Source: Legionella geestiana (lineage in GTDB: Bacteria; Pseudomonadota; Gammaproteobacteria; Legionellales; Legionellaceae). Taken from it: DNA of 60,873 nucleotides. Position 1 is the stretch's first letter; each line of letters starts with the position of its first letter. The stretch spans positions 1-60,873 of the forward strand of contig NZ_CP038272.1 in NCBI RefSeq assembly GCF_004571195.1, read 5' to 3'. The translations under genes were made by a program, and so were the position numbers. This document shows positions 17,189 through 25,512 of this stretch, piece after piece. The notes under the pieces were generated by a model. It was not told the origin of the DNA. It did not search any database and saw nothing but the letters and a program-made list of their open reading frames with translations.

Positions 17189-19116
17189 AGCACAATTTCC
17201 TTACCTGCAACGCTCTTTGGACGCAGTCTGTCACTTTCCATGGGCTCAGGTACTGCCGCTCGCGCTGTAAAAACAGGGTCTTGAAAGTAAAGCGGTTGAC
17301 GACCATAAATAGCTGGAAAGCCTGCGACATACACCACCATGTCGCCCGCCTCTTTGATATAACCCCGTGCGTCTTTTTTAGGTCCTGGCATGCGCAGACA
17401 TTCATCCGGGGTAAGTAGCGGGCGCTGTACTTCCTGCATGGTGCGGGACACCTGGCTTAAAAGCATGCTGGCGCGCTTGCCGCTTGTACTGATTTGCTCT
17501 TTAACGATAGTAGAAAGTCCTGTGAGTTTGGACAGATGATCAGCCGTTTCCACGCGATTAGGTGGGTAGGCGTTTTGAATGTGGCAGTTTGAAGTAACGG
17601 TTTCGTCAGGACCATATCCCATTTCGCGACTTTTAAGCTGATTAATGTCCTGGCAAATCAGATAAAACTTGATGCCGTATCCTGCCACAAAGGCGAGCGA
17701 TTCCTGCAAAATGCTGAGCTTTCCAAGGCTTGGAAATTCATCAATCATGCCGAGCAGGCGATGTTTGTAGATTTTTTTTGTGCGCACGTAAGTTCTGGGC
17801 GTCTGCTCAAAGCCAAAGCGCGATAAAAAGCGACGATAGCGCGGTATATCAGTCGGAACACGCTCAAATTCCATTTTATCCGCCAGAAGACGCACAATCA
17901 GGTTTATCATGACGCGCACCAGAGGTTGCAGGCGGGCCTTGTCATTGGGTTGGGTCACAATGTACAGGCTTACCGGTTTTTCATGGTGCATCAAATCCTT
18001 GATGCAAAAATCAGAATGGCTGACGTTTTTGGCGACAACCGGGTCGCGATAGAGCGAGAGATAGGATTTTACGGTGGATAATATCGAGCCTGCTTCTTCT
18101 TCTGGCCGGTCTATCATGTCACGGGCTGCCGCCCCTACCACCGGGTGATTCGCACCATTAACATGCTTGTACTGGGTCATTTCAGTCAGTAAATCGGCAA
18201 TATTGTTATCTGGATCGGCGAGCATGTTATCAATTTGAGGTAACGTGGCTGCAATTCCTTCTTCTCGATGCTTGTAAAGGGCATGCAAAATCAAGCCGAC
18301 CAACAGTGCCTGCGCTGTTTTTTGCCAGTGTGATTCGAGACCCTTGCCGTCAGGGTCGACAATCAATGTTGCGAGATTCTGCACATCACCCACTTCGTTT
18401 TCAGTAGCTATTCGAATTTCATCTAATGGATTCCAGCAGGCCGAGCCATTTAAGGTGGCGGGCTCAAAACGGATGACGAGGTTCTTTGCATGATGTTTGC
18501 GCCAGCCCGCGGTCATCGCCCAAAGCTCGCCCTTCAGATCGGTAATGACCGCACTGTGTGGCCATGACAGGAGGGTTGGCACCACGAGTCCCACACCCTT
18601 GCCTGATCGGGTTGGTGCATAAGTCAGGACGTGTTCGGGTCCGTTATGACGCAGATAATGAAGCGTGCCATTAGAGTCTTCCCAGGCACCTACGTATACC
18701 CCTTCGTTGTTGCCGAGAAGTCCTGCTTCCTGTATGTCCTGTTTATTGGCCCAGCGCGCCGAACCATGCAGAAATTCGCTTGCTTTGGAAGTGTTGGACA
18801 TGATCATCTTGATGAGGACTGAGGCTATCAAGCCCCCTGCCGCAGTCATTGTGCCAATACTTGCGGCGGCGTTAAACGAGGCTGGATACAGTTCATACCA
18901 GGCATGCCACCAGGCGAAAATCGACCAGGGTAGATAAAACTTTCCTGCCGACATTCCAAGAGAGGCATGGTAGCTAAAGGCATGAGCAAGATATTGCGTT
19001 GCGGCCCAAAGCCCTGAAATCAGAGAGGCTATTGCGAGTAACGGCACCAGTTTGTCTTTCCTTAAATTTTTCTTTCTTACCTGAGGTCCTATGGCTTTGC
19101 TTTGTTTGTCGTTCAT
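17185..19116 (-). CDS. traG: Type IV coupling protein TraG/VirD4
   Basis: A 643-residue ATPase that brings the relaxase-DNA complex to the mating channel. Two N-terminal membrane segments lie within the first 110 residues. The Walker A motif is APTRSGKGVGLV and the Walker B region is LLGMIDEFPSLGKL. It follows trbN and precedes traF, traE and traC in one operon, the IncP Tra1 order after traI. The relaxase itself lies elsewhere on this plasmid, at 57011. Confidence 0.96.
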   Translation of the reverse strand: MNDKQSKAIGPQVRKKNLRKDKLVPLLAIASLISGLWAATQYLAHAFSYHASLGMSAGKFYLPWSIFAWWHAWYELYPASFNAAASIGTMTAAGGLIASVLIKMIMSNTSKASEFLHGSARWANKQDIQEAGLLGNNEGVYVGAWEDSNGTLHYLRHNGPEHVLTYAPTRSGKGVGLVVPTLLSWPHSAVITDLKGELWAMTAGWRKHHAKNLVIRFEPATLNGSACWNPLDEIRIATENEVGDVQNLATLIVDPDGKGLESHWQKTAQALLVGLILHALYKHREEGIAATLPQIDNMLADPDNNIADLLTEMTQYKHVNGANHPVVGAAARDMIDRPEEEAGSILSTVKSYLSLYRDPVVAKNVSHSDFCIKDLMHHEKPVSLYIVTQPNDKARLQPLVRVMINLIVRLLADKMEFERVPTDIPRYRRFLSRFGFEQTPRTYVRTKKIYKHRLLGMIDEFPSLGKLSILQESLAFVAGYGIKFYLICQDINQLKSREMGYGPDETVTSNCHIQNAYPPNRVETADHLSKLTGLSTIVKEQISTSGKRASMLLSQVSRTMQEVQRPLLTPDECLRMPGPKKDARGYIKEAGDMVVYVAGFPAIYGRQPLYFQDPVFTARAAVPEPMESDRLRPKSVAGKEIVL

Positions 19117-19124
19117 AATTTTCC

Positions 19125-19721
19125 TTACATAAGCTCAGTTTTGGCAGGACCATAAACGGCCATTAACGCTTCTTTTGCATTTTTATAATGGCGAGTGCGT
19201 GGTTTGCTGGGGGCCTTGGGGATTTCCCTTGTGTTTTTGGCAACAAGGCTCGCTCGAACGGGTGCGACCCCTGGCGTTGTAACGCTGTAGGTGGTAAATC
19301 GCGTCTCAAGCCAGCTTCCCCATTTCTGGGCTTTTTTAACAAGGTCTTCGCGATACACTTCGTTGTATTTGGGTGTGCGTGAATGATAATTGGCGGCACG
19401 CACCCAAAGCGTGCCCTGGTCATGCTGAAGATGTCCTCTGAGACGCCAGGCGGCCAGGTCATAGGAATAGCAACCGCTTTCCGCCACGTCCTCGGCTGTT
19501 ATGCCGTATTTTTTTAAATCACTCAGATAAACCGTATTAAACTGCATGGGTCCTACATCAAACGTGCCGTTCTGATTTTCAGACCAGAGACCTGGTTTGC
19601 CACCTTCTTTTTCAGCGACTGCCAGAACAATGTTTGCGGGTACTTCGTACTTGATGGCCGCCATGATGGAGCAGACAACGCGCTCCTGCAGGGGCTCTGG
19701 AATATCGATATAAGGCATCAT
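19125..19721 (-). CDS. trbN: VirB1/TrbN-like lytic transglycosylase
   Basis: A 198-residue protein with an SLT-like domain: AAIKYEVPANIVLAVAEKEG holds the catalytic Glu, followed by GTFDVGPMQFNTVYL. It opens peptidoglycan locally for assembly of the conjugation channel. There is no obvious signal peptide, as in some TrbN proteins. It sits between trbL and traG with gaps of only 3 and 8 bases. Confidence 0.88.
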   Translation of the reverse strand: MMPYIDIPEPLQERVVCSIMAAIKYEVPANIVLAVAEKEGGKPGLWSENQNGTFDVGPMQFNTVYLSDLKKYGITAEDVAESGCYSYDLAAWRLRGHLQHDQGTLWVRAANYHSRTPKYNEVYREDLVKKAQKWGSWLETRFTTYSVTTPGVAPVRASLVAKNTREIPKAPSKPRTRHYKNAKEALMAVYGPAKTELM

Positions 19722-19724
19722 GGG

Positions 19725-21137
19725 CTAGCTCCTGGCATCACTGAAAGAGGATTTACTGGCAAAGGCCGCCACTTCATCATTTACAGGCGGAGTGCCTTGC
19801 CCACCACTCGCGCGTGCAGGCCCCAGACTGTCACTACCGAAGACTGGCTGCAGACTGTTGTCGTTGCTGGCATCAGAGGATGTATTTGCGCCAGCCCCGG
19901 AATTGATTTCATTTGCCTCGTTTATTTTTGATGCAATTTGGCCGCCCATGGTGTCGGCAATGCGGGCAGAAGCAGCCTCTTTCATGGCGCTCATCTTTTC
20001 TTTGGCCACGTCTGCCGCACCTTGGGCCAAACTGGTGCCCATGGCAGTAGCAAAGCGCCCGGCACTTTCTACCGCACCGACAAGTCCCCCGCCAGAAGAT
20101 CCTCCCCCGCCGCTGCCAACGGCCATGCTCTGCTGAGCTGCTGTAAACGCCGCCTTCAGAGCCGAAGCCCCGCCAGCTGTGCTCGCACCTGCCCCAAGAG
20201 CGGCACTGGCAGCCCCTGCGGCCATGCCTGCCGCCATGCCAGTGGCACCAAGGGCGGCCCCCATTCCAAGTCCCCCAACGCCTCCGCCACTTCCCCCGCC
20301 ACCCACAATGCCTGCTATCATCGGTGGAAGTTTATTGACGAGGACCAGAAGGATAATAGACACAACGAGCATGACGAAAAGCTCTTTTATCGCCATGTCA
20401 CCGCCCATCGCTGCGTAATATTGATCAATAAAGGATTTGCCAATACCGACAATCAAAATCATCGTAAAGGTTTGCATGGCGATACCAAGAACGGTTTTGT
20501 AATAATTAATGGCAATATCCTGGGTCCAGCGCCCGCCGCCAAATCCGAGCAAAAATACGCCGCCGTACGCCAGCAGCCAGGCAGAAACAAGCATCAAAAG
20601 CATGTTAACGCCAACGAGAGCCAGCACCACAAGAATGACGGCTGCAATAATTAAACCGACTATTGAGCTCGCTGGTGACCAAATGGACGAGGTATCTGCG
20701 ACTTTGGCGGCAATATCAAAACCAATATCGACAATACTTGAAGGCGATACCAGTCGGCTTAACCCGGACGCCTCCGAGGCCACCTGGCGCATTGAGTTGA
20801 TGATGGCCATTGCGATAGCAGGACCGTTTTGTAAAATCCACAGAAAAAAACCGGTAACGCTGAAAAATCGAATGGTTTCTGCGAGAAATTCCTGAATATC
20901 TGCCTTTCTCATAGCCATCAGGCCATAGGTCCACACCATACTTAAGAGGGTCAATCCCCAAAAAAGCCAGGTGCCATAGGAAACCATTTTGGCGCTCCAA
21001 AGCGATGCCGTATTGGCAAAACGCTCAAGAATATTGTCCAGCACATTGGCGTTATCAATGCCAGTAGCGGCACAGGCCTCTGCTGATAACAGCAGAAGCA
21101 CTAAAACAAGGACCGGATTAAATGAAAGTCGTTTCAT
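19725..21137 (-). CDS. trbL: TrbL/VirB6-like inner-membrane channel protein
   Basis: 470 residues from the ATG at 21137, chosen over a GTG at 21149 because GTGAGG lies just before it. A signal-like N-terminus (VLVLVLLLLSAEACA) is followed by about six membrane helices, then a Gly/Ala-rich tail from about residue 280 and a low-complexity C-terminus. The TrbL family forms the inner-membrane part of the P-type secretion channel. Its start lies only a few bases after the trbK stop. Confidence 0.93.
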   Translation of the reverse strand: MKRLSFNPVLVLVLLLLSAEACAATGIDNANVLDNILERFANTASLWSAKMVSYGTWLFWGLTLLSMVWTYGLMAMRKADIQEFLAETIRFFSVTGFFLWILQNGPAIAMAIINSMRQVASEASGLSRLVSPSSIVDIGFDIAAKVADTSSIWSPASSIVGLIIAAVILVVLALVGVNMLLMLVSAWLLAYGGVFLLGFGGGRWTQDIAINYYKTVLGIAMQTFTMILIVGIGKSFIDQYYAAMGGDMAIKELFVMLVVSIILLVLVNKLPPMIAGIVGGGGSGGGVGGLGMGAALGATGMAAGMAAGAASAALGAGASTAGGASALKAAFTAAQQSMAVGSGGGGSSGGGLVGAVESAGRFATAMGTSLAQGAADVAKEKMSAMKEAASARIADTMGGQIASKINEANEINSGAGANTSSDASNDNSLQPVFGSDSLGPARASGGQGTPPVNDEVAAFASKSSFSDARS

Positions 21138-21142
21138 GAGCC

Positions 21143-21334
21143 TCACCACTCTCTGTTACTGCTTTTTTTGAAACTGCCGCCACGAAAACAGGCTTCTCCT
21201 ATCTCCATTTGTTCGGCTTTGCTGCGTCCTTGTGGTGAATCGGCACAGGTCAACGGTCTTCCAGAGGGCTTTGAGCTGTCGCAGCCAGCCAGCGCGCCCG
21301 TCAGGATAAGGCACAGTATCAGTGCTGTTTTCAT
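21143..21334 (-). CDS. trbK: TrbK-like entry-exclusion lipoprotein
   Basis: A 63-residue lipoprotein with lipobox LAGC at residues 14-17. TrbK of IncP plasmids blocks entry of a second related plasmid. Location between trbJ and trbL matches RP4. Its C-terminal peptide (FRGGSFKKSSNREW) closely resembles the C-terminus of the neighbouring TrbJ. Confidence 0.85.
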   Translation of the reverse strand: MKTALILCLILTGALAGCDSSKPSGRPLTCADSPQGRSKAEQMEIGEACFRGGSFKKSSNREW

Positions 21335-21362
21335 GTTGTACTCCTTTTGTTGTTATTGTGAA

Positions 21363-22109
21363 TTACCATGTTTTAGTCTGACTTTTTTTAAAACTTCCGG
21401 ATCGAAATCGCTCATCGCCCGCGGCCTGAATCGCTTCCTTGTTGGCAATAGCGGCAGCCCTGGTCGCCGCAGCATTTTGCTCAGCGACCATAAGGCCGCG
21501 AATTTGAATTAATTGATGGGTCTCGGCACTGGCCAGCTGATTGGCCGCCTGGATAGCCGACAACTGTCCCTCGGCTCCCTTGCCTTCTGCCTGTTTTTGC
21601 AGGGTTTCGAGCCTTATCGCATCGGCTTTCAATGAGGCCTGCTGCTGCTCAATGCCGCGTAACATCGCGTCATTCGCGCGCTTTTGAGCCTCTGAGGCTC
21701 GCGCTTCACGGTTTCGGAGCGCCTGACGTTCTTCTTGTGTGCAGTTTCCGTTAAAACAGGGCGATGCGCGGTAGTAGTCTGTGTTTTGGTACTGGGACAG
21801 GTAGGCATCGAGACTTCCGGCCTGTTGCTTGTAATAGCTTAACGTATCAATGGAACTAACGAGATTGTCCATGGTGGCCCGGGCCTGGTCCCAGTGAAAG
21901 GCATCCAGCGATTTTGCGTTTTTCAACATGGTTTCATATTGACCCAGTTGCGTTTTTGTTTGAGCAATCTGTTGCCTGGTTTGTTGAATGCTTTCTAACA
22001 GGTTTGACCAGTCAAGAACGGGCATAGTAGGATAGGCGGGGCCAATAACAGCCAGTCCGCTTAAAAGCGCAAAAACAAACTGGCAGATTTTGGTTTTTTT
22101 AAGAATCAT
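21363..22109 (-). CDS. trbJ: TrbJ/VirB5-like conjugation protein
   Basis: A 248-residue exported protein with an N-terminal signal sequence ending near GPAYPT, then long helices rich in Gln (QQTRQQIAQTKTQLGQYE) as in the VirB5/TrbJ family. It is thought to be a minor pilus-tip component for recipient contact. Its start overlaps the end of trbI by four bases. A conserved CFNGNC motif lies near residue 120. Confidence 0.92.
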   Translation of the reverse strand: MILKKTKICQFVFALLSGLAVIGPAYPTMPVLDWSNLLESIQQTRQQIAQTKTQLGQYETMLKNAKSLDAFHWDQARATMDNLVSSIDTLSYYKQQAGSLDAYLSQYQNTDYYRASPCFNGNCTQEERQALRNREARASEAQKRANDAMLRGIEQQQASLKADAIRLETLQKQAEGKGAEGQLSAIQAANQLASAETHQLIQIRGLMVAEQNAAATRAAAIANKEAIQAAGDERFRSGSFKKSQTKTW

Positions 22110-23446
22110 GTTTTGTCTCCCTGGCGATAGTAATCAAAGGATTGATAAGGTTTATTGAAGGTCAAGTCTTTAACGACCGTCACGTTGAAGCGAAAGCCAG
22201 GGCGTATTTCAAGCGTTGGCGCTATGTCGAGATTTTTCGCTATCATTTGTGCCGTTACCTGACCCAGCTGCTGGCCTAAAGCCTCGCTCATCACGCTTCC
22301 CGCTGTTGGTGGACCAAAAGCATTGGATGCCTGATTTCGTGACTGGCTGTAGGTAACACCTGCAACCACGCCCGACATCAGTGTGGCCGATGCAAATGTG
22401 CGGAAATAATGGTTATTTACCTTGTCATGAAAACCCGCGAAACCTGCGCTGTCAGCTCCTGGCATCGAGCCCATGTCCAGTGCCTTACCGTCCGGGAAAA
22501 CAAGGCGCTGCCAGGCTATCATGACGGTGTCCTGCCCATAGGACACATCACTTGAGTAGACACCAACGAGGCGCGTGCCCTGAGGGATAAGTAGAAATCT
22601 GCCGGTTGCGGTGTCATAGACATTTTGCGATACCTGACCAATAACCTGGCCGGGAAGGCTTGATTTCACGCCACTTATCATCACGCCAGGAATGACAGCA
22701 CCCGCACGCAGTTCAAAAGGTGTTCGTGGTGCTTCAATGGAGGCATTCAGGGCCCAGCGCGCACTGTTTTCACTGCCTCCAGAAAAAGTGCTTTTGGACT
22801 CTGAGGCCATGTTGCTGCCGCCAGACATAGCCGCGCGTATTTGTTGCAGGCGGGCCTGATACCTTGCCGTGGTGTCATCTCTGCGCATCTCAGCAAGCTG
22901 GCGGCGAACTTCGGCAAGACGTGCTTCTGTCTCATTCCCGGTTAATGGGGATGCATTAGCATGGCTGGCACTCATCTGACTCGGTAATTCAATATGCGTT
23001 TTAGCCCTGACTGCCTCTTCAAACTGCTGGGTTTTTTCCTGTCGGATACGCTCGATATCGGGATTTTCCGGTGCCATTGATGCCTGTAAACGTGCCGGCA
23101 TGGGAGGTGCGTCGGGGTTGTCAATCATCGCCACAGGGATAGCCATGGACGTTTCGGTCACAACAGGGGGTAGTGACGATGGAATAATGCCACTCGCGTG
23201 TCCTGCGACAATGTCAGCGGCCATTGAGGAGGTGTCGGTGTTTTTATCACGTGATACCTTTTGTGGCACAGGAGGCTCGTTTTGGCTCTCAGAACGCTTG
23301 ACCGCCACCATCGCAATGATGGCCACAAACAGTGCGAATGCGCCAAGAGCAATGAAAAGCGGCAAATTATTCACACGCTTCACACCGGTTTTTTTCATGT
23401 CTCCCGGTGAGGACTCAGGCGACATGTTATCAAGAGGACCAGTCAT
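22106..23446 (-). CDS. trbI: TrbI/VirB10-like channel protein
   Basis: A 446-residue protein with a cytoplasmic N-terminus, one membrane helix at about residues 31-48 and a periplasmic linker. The C-terminal VirB10 domain includes ELRAGAVIPGVMISG, LIPQGTRLVGVY and IAWQRLVFPDG. It spans the envelope and gates the core complex with TrbG and TrbH. Confidence 0.95.
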   Translation of the reverse strand: MTGPLDNMSPESSPGDMKKTGVKRVNNLPLFIALGAFALFVAIIAMVAVKRSESQNEPPVPQKVSRDKNTDTSSMAADIVAGHASGIIPSSLPPVVTETSMAIPVAMIDNPDAPPMPARLQASMAPENPDIERIRQEKTQQFEEAVRAKTHIELPSQMSASHANASPLTGNETEARLAEVRRQLAEMRRDDTTARYQARLQQIRAAMSGGSNMASESKSTFSGGSENSARWALNASIEAPRTPFELRAGAVIPGVMISGVKSSLPGQVIGQVSQNVYDTATGRFLLIPQGTRLVGVYSSDVSYGQDTVMIAWQRLVFPDGKALDMGSMPGADSAGFAGFHDKVNNHYFRTFASATLMSGVVAGVTYSQSRNQASNAFGPPTAGSVMSEALGQQLGQVTAQMIAKNLDIAPTLEIRPGFRFNVTVVKDLTFNKPYQSFDYYRQGDKT

Positions 23447-23451
23447 GTCAT

Positions 23452-23883
23452 TTACTCCTTCAAAAGCCAGTAGCCGAGTGGTTTTAACACGCCGTCTTTC
23501 ACCACATAGGCACGGCTTATGATACGCGTACCAATAAACAGCGTTACGCGATGCAGATTGCCATAGGGCGCATCAGCTATATAAGCGAGCTCAATGCCTT
23601 CATGGGCCTTTTGTGTTCGGGGGACCTTCCCTGTCAGTTCATAAACGCTGTAGCCGCGACCCCTGAGAGCGGCTACAAGGGCTGTGCCATAGGGGTCTTT
23701 TACCGATTGTCTGATGGTAAAACTGGTGCGTGCCGGTGGGTAAAGTACCGTGAGACGCGTTAGCGTGTCTTTGGCCATCGCCTGATTGACCGTTGGCGTA
23801 AGTGTTGCATAATGGCCGTATTGTGTCGTAGCACATCCTTGCAGCTGGATTATGAATAACAGTGTGATAAGCCATTTAAACAT
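23452..23883 (-). CDS. trbH: TrbH outer-membrane lipoprotein (VirB7 role)
   Basis: A 143-residue lipoprotein with lipobox LQGC at residues 14-17 and the TrbH-type motif LTVLYPPARTSF. It probably stabilises TrbG at the outer membrane. Its start overlaps the stop of trbG by one base (TAATG). Confidence 0.88.
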   Translation of the reverse strand: MFKWLITLLFIIQLQGCATTQYGHYATLTPTVNQAMAKDTLTRLTVLYPPARTSFTIRQSVKDPYGTALVAALRGRGYSVYELTGKVPRTQKAHEGIELAYIADAPYGNLHRVTLFIGTRIISRAYVVKDGVLKPLGYWLLKE

Positions 23884-24758
23884 TACGCTCTCCCCCGGAT
23901 AATGGTGATACGCTCCTGGCGTCTGCCAACACCCGAAATTAAAATGGCCCGGTCAAAAATCGTATCCACTATGTAGCGTGCTCCCTGAACCCGATAATTA
24001 ACCATCACGGTCTCGCTCTTTTTAAAGAGTCCACCCGGCCGCAGTACCAGAAGCGTGGGGGCTTCTGATTGCTGCATGGCGCGCGGCATCTCAATAATGG
24101 TTTTGACGCCGTCATTAAAAACACGACAGGGCTTCCAGCGGGCTGACCCCTGGAGCATGTAGTTAAAGCTAAGATTTCCAAGGTACTCACCTGTCAGCGG
24201 AATTGTATTGTCATGGCGCTCACGCGCTTCCTCGCGACGAATAGCATCCCATTTGGCCTGAGCTTCTTCAGGATAGGTAAAAGAGACATAGGGCATAAAC
24301 TCGTGACGGGATGAACGCAGACGAAAATGATAGGTACGCCTGTCTGTTGTCACCACGAGGGATGTATCAAGCCCAACATCAAGCGCCTTAATCAGCAGAT
24401 GCAGTCTTTGCAAAGGCCCCACACCTGTAATGGCCGGCTCCACTTCAAAGCGCGGATCGCCGACGTTAAGGTTATTGACCTGTTCACCAGGCTGCAAGGC
24501 GACATCACACACCTGAAGGACGGCACAGAGAATTTGCGTCTGGCCCGAGCCGTAAACAAAGCGAATGGAGCCGTCACGAGCTGCTACCGGTTTGCTGGTG
24601 GCCTGCCCCGTTTGCCACTTTTTACCGATGGATATGGCCGTCCGCTCCTGAGGGGTTAACGAAAGATTTTTTTTGGAAAAGTACTGATCGGCCATATCGC
24701 CATCTGCCAGCGCGAGAGCTGGCATGAAAAGAAATAAGGAAAGCATGGTTTTGTTCAT
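23883..24758 (-). CDS. trbG: TrbG/VirB9-like outer-membrane channel protein
   Basis: A 291-residue periplasmic/outer-membrane protein with a signal peptide ending ALALADG and a VirB9-type beta domain (FVYGSGQTQILCAVLQ, RTYHFRLRSS). The C-terminal beta strands end in the VMVNYRVQGARYIVD segment. It forms the outer core ring with TrbH and TrbI. Confidence 0.94.
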   Translation of the reverse strand: MNKTMLSLFLFMPALALADGDMADQYFSKKNLSLTPQERTAISIGKKWQTGQATSKPVAARDGSIRFVYGSGQTQILCAVLQVCDVALQPGEQVNNLNVGDPRFEVEPAITGVGPLQRLHLLIKALDVGLDTSLVVTTDRRTYHFRLRSSRHEFMPYVSFTYPEEAQAKWDAIRREEARERHDNTIPLTGEYLGNLSFNYMLQGSARWKPCRVFNDGVKTIIEMPRAMQQSEAPTLLVLRPGGLFKKSETVMVNYRVQGARYIVDTIFDRAILISGVGRRQERITIIRGRA

Positions 24759-24774
24759 GGATTACACCCCTGAG

Positions 24775-25512
24775 TTAGAGTAGCCTCGACCAGTTAAAGT
24801 CACGGACAAAAATGAAATGCGGATTACGCAGCGCCTCCACGTTGCTGGCTTCCGTATCGAGCTCGTTTTGATACAGGTTGACAATGGCGCGCATGAGATA
24901 GGGTTTTTCTTTAAGCGCGCCATCGCGACTTCGGACGGTCTCCATCCAGTCGACCTGCCATGACTCTTTGGTTTGTTGCAAAACGGAGTGAATTTCGATA
25001 CTGACAATCTCGTTGGCAGCACGATTAAATGGATTGGACTCCTTGTTGACTCCTAAAAACTCATTGGCTTTAACCGTAGCCGGATCGTTGGCGGCAAGGT
25101 AGGCGTAAGTCTGGAACACGGCCTTGCGTTGCAAATCCGAGTCAGCGGTAACAAGGCGGATGTTTTCGATAAAACGCAACGCCGCAGTTCGGTAATCATC
25201 GATTTGTGCCTCAGGCACCCTGTCGGCACGTGTTACAGAAATGGTGTTGCCGCCTGCGTCCTCTCGAAACACGAGCGGGATGAATTTTGACTGGCTGCCT
25301 ATGCTTATCATTCCGCCAACAGAGGCAAGTCCTGTCAAAAGCCCCACAAGACCGATGAACTGCCAGATTTGAACGGCAGACATAAGCCCTGTCACGTGCC
25401 CATTCCAGGAGCGCCTGGCGTTTAAGTAGGGATTGGTCTGCTCAGGCGTTTTTAAAGCCTCTTTTGGTGCCGGTGTTTTTTTTGAAAAAAGTTGTTTTAC
25501 TTTAAGCTTCAT
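24775..25512 (-). CDS. trbF: TrbF/VirB8-like assembly protein
   Basis: A 245-residue protein with one N-terminal membrane helix (about 47-70) followed by the VirB8/NTF2-like periplasmic domain, which includes ALRFIENIRLVTADS and VDWMETVRSRDG. It links the ATPases to the core complex. Its start overlaps the trbE stop by four bases. Confidence 0.93.
   Translation of the reverse strand: MKLKVKQLFSKKTPAPKEALKTPEQTNPYLNARRSWNGHVTGLMSAVQIWQFIGLVGLLTGLASVGGMISIGSQSKFIPLVFREDAGGNTISVTRADRVPEAQIDDYRTAALRFIENIRLVTADSDLQRKAVFQTYAYLAANDPATVKANEFLGVNKESNPFNRAANEIVSIEIHSVLQQTKESWQVDWMETVRSRDGALKEKPYLMRAIVNLYQNELDTEASNVEALRNPHFIFVRDFNWSRLL

Noticed and set aside
19938-20654. 238-codon plus-strand frame opposite trbL
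   Set aside because: It is the shadow of the Gly/Ala-rich trbL region on a GC-rich stretch; trbL is clear by family and operon context.
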